Positions 33,964-39,459 of a stretch of 39,459 bases of DNA are shown in pieces. A model generated the notes under the pieces. It was not told the origin of the DNA. It was given only the letters and a program-made list of their open reading frames with translations, and made no database searches. The number at the start of each line of letters is the position of its first letter. Positions within the stretch are counted from its first letter, which is position 1. A program made the position numbers and the translations under genes. The stretch comes from Novosphingobium sp. (lineage in GTDB: Bacteria; Pseudomonadota; Alphaproteobacteria; Sphingomonadales; Sphingomonadaceae): the NCBI RefSeq assembly GCF_030696665.1, contig NZ_JAUYRV010000016.1:1-39459 (forward strand). The letters are read 5' to 3'.

Positions 33964-34425
33964 TCATTCCACGCCCACGATCACATGAAGGCGGCTGATG
34001 CGGCTGGTGACGATCTTCCAGCCATCGGCCTCGCGCCGGTAGGTTTCGTGGTAGTGGCCCATGCCGTGGAGGAAGGGCTTGCCGTCTGCGTCCCAGATCT
34101 GGTCCTCCATCGCGATCACCCCGCGTGCATCGTTTTCGCCAAGCAATTCAATCTCATGGCAATGTCCGTGGTGGACGGTCCGCAAGGGCGCGACGGCGGC
34201 TTCGACGAAAGCGGCGATCGTGTCTCCGCCCGAATGGACCCAGTTGGCGGCATCTTCGGCTGGTTCGATCGAGAGCGAACAGGAGGCATCAAACACCGCA
34301 TCGTCGGCGAACACCTTTCGCAATCCAACAAAGTCCTTGGTGTCCATGCAGCGGAAATAGCGGGCCTTCAGCTGCTTGATTTCCTCAATGGCGCTCAGGC
34401 GCGAAATGGGGTCGATTTCAGGCAT
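33964..34425 (-). CDS. NTF2-like / SnoaL-type protein
   Basis: Protein of 153 aa in the SnoaL-like group of the nuclear transport factor 2 superfamily. The cone-shaped alpha+beta pattern starts with AIEEIKQLKARYFRCMDTKD and continues with LRKVFADDAVFD, HHGHCHEIELLGENDARG and ends GHYHETYRREADGWKIVTSRISRL. Members are often small hydrolases, isomerases or dehydratases acting on hydrophobic substrates; the function here is unknown. GGAG lies about 10 bases before the ATG. It is upstream of recQ on the same strand (27 bp) and may be co-transcribed. A 10-bp tandem repeat lies just before it. Confidence 0.85.
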   Translation of the reverse strand: MPEIDPISRLSAIEEIKQLKARYFRCMDTKDFVGLRKVFADDAVFDASCSLSIEPAEDAANWVHSGGDTIAAFVEAAVAPLRTVHHGHCHEIELLGENDARGVIAMEDQIWDADGKPFLHGMGHYHETYRREADGWKIVTSRISRLHVIVGVE

Positions 34426-34440
34426 CTCGGCGGCTCTCCG

Positions 34441-34490
34441 GTGCGTTTAGGTGCGGCTAGGTGCATCTAGGTGCATCTAGGTGCACTTCA
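34441..34490. repeat. Tandem repeat, 10-bp unit x 5
   Basis: Units GTGCGTTTAG, GTGCGGCTAG, GTGCATCTAG, GTGCATCTAG and GTGCACTTCA; the middle two are identical and the outer ones diverged. A period of 10 bp places each unit on the same helix face. It lies 16 bp upstream of the NTF2-like start on the minus strand, so it falls in the promoter or 5' leader of that gene, and 37 bp past the antiporter stop. Confidence 0.8.
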
Positions 34491-34526
34491 GAAACACCCT
34501 GTTCAAATGCCCCAAAAACGCCACTG

Positions 34527-35729
34527 TCACTTGTGCGAGAGGTCGAGCTGCTTCAGCTTCGGCGTGACCATCGGCACGGTCAGCATCGTGCTCAACACCG
34601 CCATCAGCAGCAGCGCGGTAAACGTCTCGTTGGTGACGATGCCCTTGTCCAACAGGACGTTGACGAAGATGATCATGATGAGCGCCTTCGTCTGCAACAG
34701 CCAGCCGATGATCGACGCCTCCCCCTTTGCCCAGCCCAGAATCCGGCCCGCGATGCGCACACCCACCAGCTTTCCCGCGACCGAGGCAGCAAGGAACAGG
34801 AACGCCGCGCCGAACACCGCCACGCCGCCCACGTCCCATTTGGTGCGCAAACCGGTGGAGAGGAAGAACACCGGCATCACGGCGAGGAGCAGGAACTGGC
34901 GGAAACCATCGAGCCGATCGCGCGAGAACCAATGCGCATCAAGGACCGCGCCCGCAAGGAACGCGCCGACCATGAAGTGCAGGCCCGACCAGTCCGCCGC
35001 AAAGCCCACGGCGGCGAGCCAGACCAACGAGACATGCCAGCGGTCATTCTCCTCAAGCCGCCGGAACAGCGCGCGCACGGCCCATGAGGCGAGCGAAAAG
35101 GCGACAAGGAAGATCGCCTGCCGCCCCACCCGCTCCCAATCGACGAGGATCAACGCCAGCACGCCCCAGATCGCGATGTCATCGAGGCTGGCATAGCGCA
35201 GGATGCGCTGGCCGAGCGGTTGGCGGAAGATGTCGAGCTTTTCCATCAGCAGCACGAGGATCGGCAGCGCGGTGACCGCGCAGGCCATGCCGATACCAAG
35301 CACGGCCTGAGCATACGTGCCGTTCCGCCCGATCCAGCCGGGCGTCTGCAGAAGCAGTGCAGCGGCAGCAGCGCCGAACACCAGCGGCGTGACCAGCGCG
35401 CCCGCCGCTGTGATGGCGGTTTCGCGCCGGTTGGCCCAGGCGTCCGATATGTCGAGTTCCAGCCCGGCCACGAACACGAACATCATCACCGCCCACCATG
35501 CGATGCCGTTCAGCGATCCGATGACCTGCGGGTTGAACACGAAGGCGTAGTATTCGGGGAAAGCAGCGCCCAGCACGCCCGGCCCGAGCAAAATGCCGCC
35601 GACGATCTGCACCACCACCAGCGGTGCCCAGTAATCGGTGCGCAGCAAGCGCCATGCAAGGTAGGGTACGGCGAGGATGATCGTCAGCGCAATCAGGAAG
35701 ATTTCGGTGGTGCCCATTGCCTGCGTCAT
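34527..35729 (-). CDS. Monovalent cation/proton antiporter (CPA2 type)
   Basis: Inner-membrane transporter of 400 aa with about twelve hydrophobic segments, of the Na+/H+ exchanger (CPA2/Kef-like) fold. The conserved LVVVQIVGGILLGPGVLG in TM2, the FVFVAGLELDIS segment and the RYASLDDIAIWGVLAL segment with the tandem acidic pair of the transport site are visible. It lacks the C-terminal TrkA-N and TrkA-C domains of KefB/C, so it is a stand-alone antiporter. Several starts compete (TTG 35753, ATG 35729, ATG 35717); none has a strong ribosome-binding site, and I use 35729. Ion specificity is unknown. Confidence 0.85.
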   Translation of the reverse strand: MTQAMGTTEIFLIALTIILAVPYLAWRLLRTDYWAPLVVVQIVGGILLGPGVLGAAFPEYYAFVFNPQVIGSLNGIAWWAVMMFVFVAGLELDISDAWANRRETAITAAGALVTPLVFGAAAAALLLQTPGWIGRNGTYAQAVLGIGMACAVTALPILVLLMEKLDIFRQPLGQRILRYASLDDIAIWGVLALILVDWERVGRQAIFLVAFSLASWAVRALFRRLEENDRWHVSLVWLAAVGFAADWSGLHFMVGAFLAGAVLDAHWFSRDRLDGFRQFLLLAVMPVFFLSTGLRTKWDVGGVAVFGAAFLFLAASVAGKLVGVRIAGRILGWAKGEASIIGWLLQTKALIMIIFVNVLLDKGIVTNETFTALLLMAVLSTMLTVPMVTPKLKQLDLSHK

Positions 35730-35889
35730 GCCGCGCAGGCTCTGCCAAGGCAAGCCGCGCCAAAAATGGGTTACCGCTTAACCATCCCTAGGCTCCGGCA
35801 AGGTGCGCGGGAGCAGCTTAAGCGCGCCTTGTCCTTCACCTGACAGCTTGTGGACATGGCGGGCAGTCCGCCGTGTACGGAGATCTGCG

Positions 35890-36162
35890 ATGGGCTTTGA
35901 GATGCGTGACAGCTTCGTGCGCCGTGAAGAATGCAAGGCGGCGTGGGAAAGCGAAGTGGAGTTTGCCGAAATGGCGCGGGTGCTGAAAGCGCTGGCTGCA
36001 GAGCTGGGGCAGGATACCGAAGCGGCGCTGGGCGAACTGGCGCATCACGGGCTTGGCGCAGCGCTGGGCGTGCTGGCGGGGCAAGCTGAAGTGCCGGACG
36101 TGGAGGCCGATTATCTTCAGCGGCGGGCACAATCGCGGGTTGCGGCCAGTCGGTTGCAGTAG
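35890..36162 (+). CDS. Small helical protein of unknown function
   Basis: Protein of 90 aa, mostly charged helix (RDSFVRREECKAAWESEVEFA, then RVLKALAAELGQDTEAALGE, ending LQRRAQSRVAASRLQ). GGAG with a 7-base spacer precedes the ATG at 35890, which is a strong start; an in-frame reading from 35803 gives unlikely sequence. No membrane segment or cysteine motif beyond one Cys. It stands alone between the divergent antiporter gene and repeat DNA. No family recognised. Confidence 0.6.
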   Translation: MGFEMRDSFVRREECKAAWESEVEFAEMARVLKALAAELGQDTEAALGELAHHGLGAALGVLAGQAEVPDVEADYLQRRAQSRVAASRLQ

Positions 36163-36179
36163 GCCGCTTCCCAAGACCA

Positions 36180-36266
36180 GTGCGCCCCCGCGCAGGCGGG
36201 GGTCTCAGGAGGTTTACGCTAGCGTTCCGCAACAACACCGAGGCCCCCGCCTTCGCGGGGGAGCAG
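36180..36266. repeat. Paired GC-rich palindromic repeat, second copy
   Basis: GTGCGCCCCCGCGCAGGCGG on the left and CCCCCGCCTTCGCGGGGGAG on the right, inverted and about 45 bp apart. Same unit, flanks (GTGC..., ...GAGCAG) and layout as 24077-24180, with a different middle. Confidence 0.75.
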
Positions 36267-36306
36267 TTATCGTGTTGGAGAGGAAGAAGCAGAAGGCACC
36301 ACCCCC

Positions 36307-36336
36307 AGCCCCCTCCGTGTAAGAGGAGGGGGCTTT
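36307..36336. terminator. Hairpin at the 3' end of metH (possible terminator)
   Basis: AGCCCCCTCC pairs with GGAGGGGGCT across an 8-base loop, followed on the plus strand only by TTT. It lies 7 bp past the metH stop at 36343. With no T run on the minus strand it is a weak terminator for metH. The adjacent CCACCCCCAGCC resembles the flanks of the CCCTCCCGC repeats, so it may be a diverged copy. Confidence 0.4.
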
Positions 36337-36342
36337 GGTGCG

Positions 36343-38988
<2,646 letters not shown>

Positions 38989-38995
38989 TTTCTAC

Positions 38996-39099
38996 TCCCC
39001 CCTCCCGCAAGCGGGAGGGGTCGGGGGTGGGTTCTTTTTCTCTGGAGTGAGCGCTGTGGTGCTGCCCACCCCTAACCCCTCCCGCTTGCGGGAGGGGGA
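38996..39099. repeat. Inverted pair of CCCTCCCGC palindromes between the two metH genes
   Basis: Left copy (38997-39034) and right copy (39064-39098) are inverted versions of CCCACCCC.AACCCCTCCCGC continuing TTGCGGGAGGGG; each contains its own 8-9 bp hairpin, and the two together can form one long stem with a 30-base loop. The same unit occurs at 30414-30443. It fills almost all of the 116 bp between the stop at 39105 and the start at 38988. Confidence 0.8.
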
Positions 39100-39104
39100 C
39101 GAAA

Positions 39105-39459
39105 TCAGGCCGCCATGATAAACGGTTCGAGGCCTGCGAGGCATGTGACTGTTGCGGGCACGGCCATCTTGCGGGCGGGCAAGCCCTGCACCGCCTGCGC
39201 CATTGCCGCGATGTGTGCGGGCGTGGAACCGCAGCAGCCGCCGAGGATGTTGACCTGTCCGTGGTCAGCCCATTCCTTGACGAGGCCTGCGGTGGTGGCG
39301 GGCATTTCGTCGTATTCGCCCAGTTCGTTGGGGAGGCCGGCGTTGGGATAGACCATGATCAGCGTGTCGGCGATTTCGGACAGCGTTTTTACGTGCGGGC
39401 GCAGCTGGGTGGCACCGAACGAGCAGTTGAGACCGATGGTGAGCGGCTTGGCATGGCGG
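39105..39459 (-). CDS. metH: Methionine synthase homocysteine-binding domain protein, 5' end cut by window edge
   Basis: C-terminal 117 codons of a homocysteine S-methyltransferase domain, the N-terminal module of MetH. The zinc-site cysteines are visible: the first in TIGLNCSFGATQLRPH and the paired CC in NILGGCCGSTPAHI. NAGLPNELGEYDE is also typical. It ends shortly after the barrel (PFIMAA, stop at 39105), exactly where the domain would link to the pterin domain in one-chain MetH. The rest, about 230 residues, lies right of the window. It is upstream of the second half on the same strand, so one operon is likely. Confidence 0.93.
   Translation of the reverse strand, partial: RHAKPLTIGLNCSFGATQLRPHVKTLSEIADTLIMVYPNAGLPNELGEYDEMPATTAGLVKEWADHGQVNILGGCCGSTPAHIAAMAQAVQGLPARKMAVPATVTCLAGLEPFIMAA

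Noticed and set aside
34441..34490. CRISPR array
   Set aside because: Units are 10 bp head-to-tail without spacers; this is a simple tandem repeat.
38989..39104. Frameshift or sequencing error joining the two metH halves
   Set aside because: Both ORFs end and start at the domain border, the gap is 116 bp of repeat DNA and the second gene has its own ribosome-binding site, so the split is genuine.

Overview
The window is a GC-rich chromosomal segment from an alphaproteobacterium, most likely Sphingomonadales and close to Novosphingobium. That placement rests on my memory of these families, not on a search. The clues are a methionine synthase split into two genes, the exosortase-A-associated glycosyltransferase and O-glycosylation ligase pair, an intracellular PHA depolymerase with a cysteine nucleophile, a RibA with a long N-terminal extension, and many short GC-rich palindromic repeats between genes. 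Most of the window is ordinary housekeeping sequence. I see no prophage, insertion sequence, CRISPR array, tRNA or rRNA.

Layout. 1-5.2 kb: the 5' part of sucC, an inositol-monophosphatase-family enzyme, an aldo/keto reductase, an OmpA-type lipoprotein and a CNNM/CorC-type membrane protein. 5.2-11.3 kb: the glutamate synthase operon gltB-gltD. 11.6-16.3 kb: a surface-polysaccharide or exosortase-A block, with a glycosyltransferase and an acidic two-TM protein on one strand, and a tiny membrane ORF overlapping an O-antigen-ligase-like protein on the other. 16.3-21.8 kb: a MaoC-like hydratase, PHA depolymerase, an MsbA-type ABC exporter, uppP, a GlsB-family stress membrane protein and a small helical lipoprotein. 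22-24 kb: phenylalanine hydroxylase, rpmG (55 codons) and lolA. 24.05-24.82 kb: a gene-poor stretch holding three palindromic repeats and a probable 6S RNA gene with its own promoter and terminator.

24.8-27.4 kb: an orphan HigA-like regulator, a small lipoprotein, xth and ribA (GTGA overlap). 27.4-30.3 kb: three secreted or membrane hypotheticals, then an SPFH protein with a downstream ribbon-helix-helix gene. 30.3-32.0 kb: a repeat element, a strongly structured leader with alternative pairings, a DUF465 gene (57 codons) and a TerC-family metal exporter. 32.1-36.2 kb: recQ, an NTF2-like protein, a 10-bp tandem repeat, a cation/proton antiporter and a 90-aa hypothetical. 36.3-39.5 kb: the two halves of cobalamin-dependent methionine synthase, separated by an inverted pair of palindromic repeats.

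Functional links: gltB/gltD form one enzyme. xth/ribA are translationally coupled. uppP, the ABC exporter and the glycosylation pair all concern the envelope, though they do not form one operon. The most interesting non-coding signals are the 6S-like RNA (24412-24570), the switch-like leader before DUF465-terC (30592-30724), the operator-like repeat before the SPFH gene, and the repeat pair lying in the metH split.
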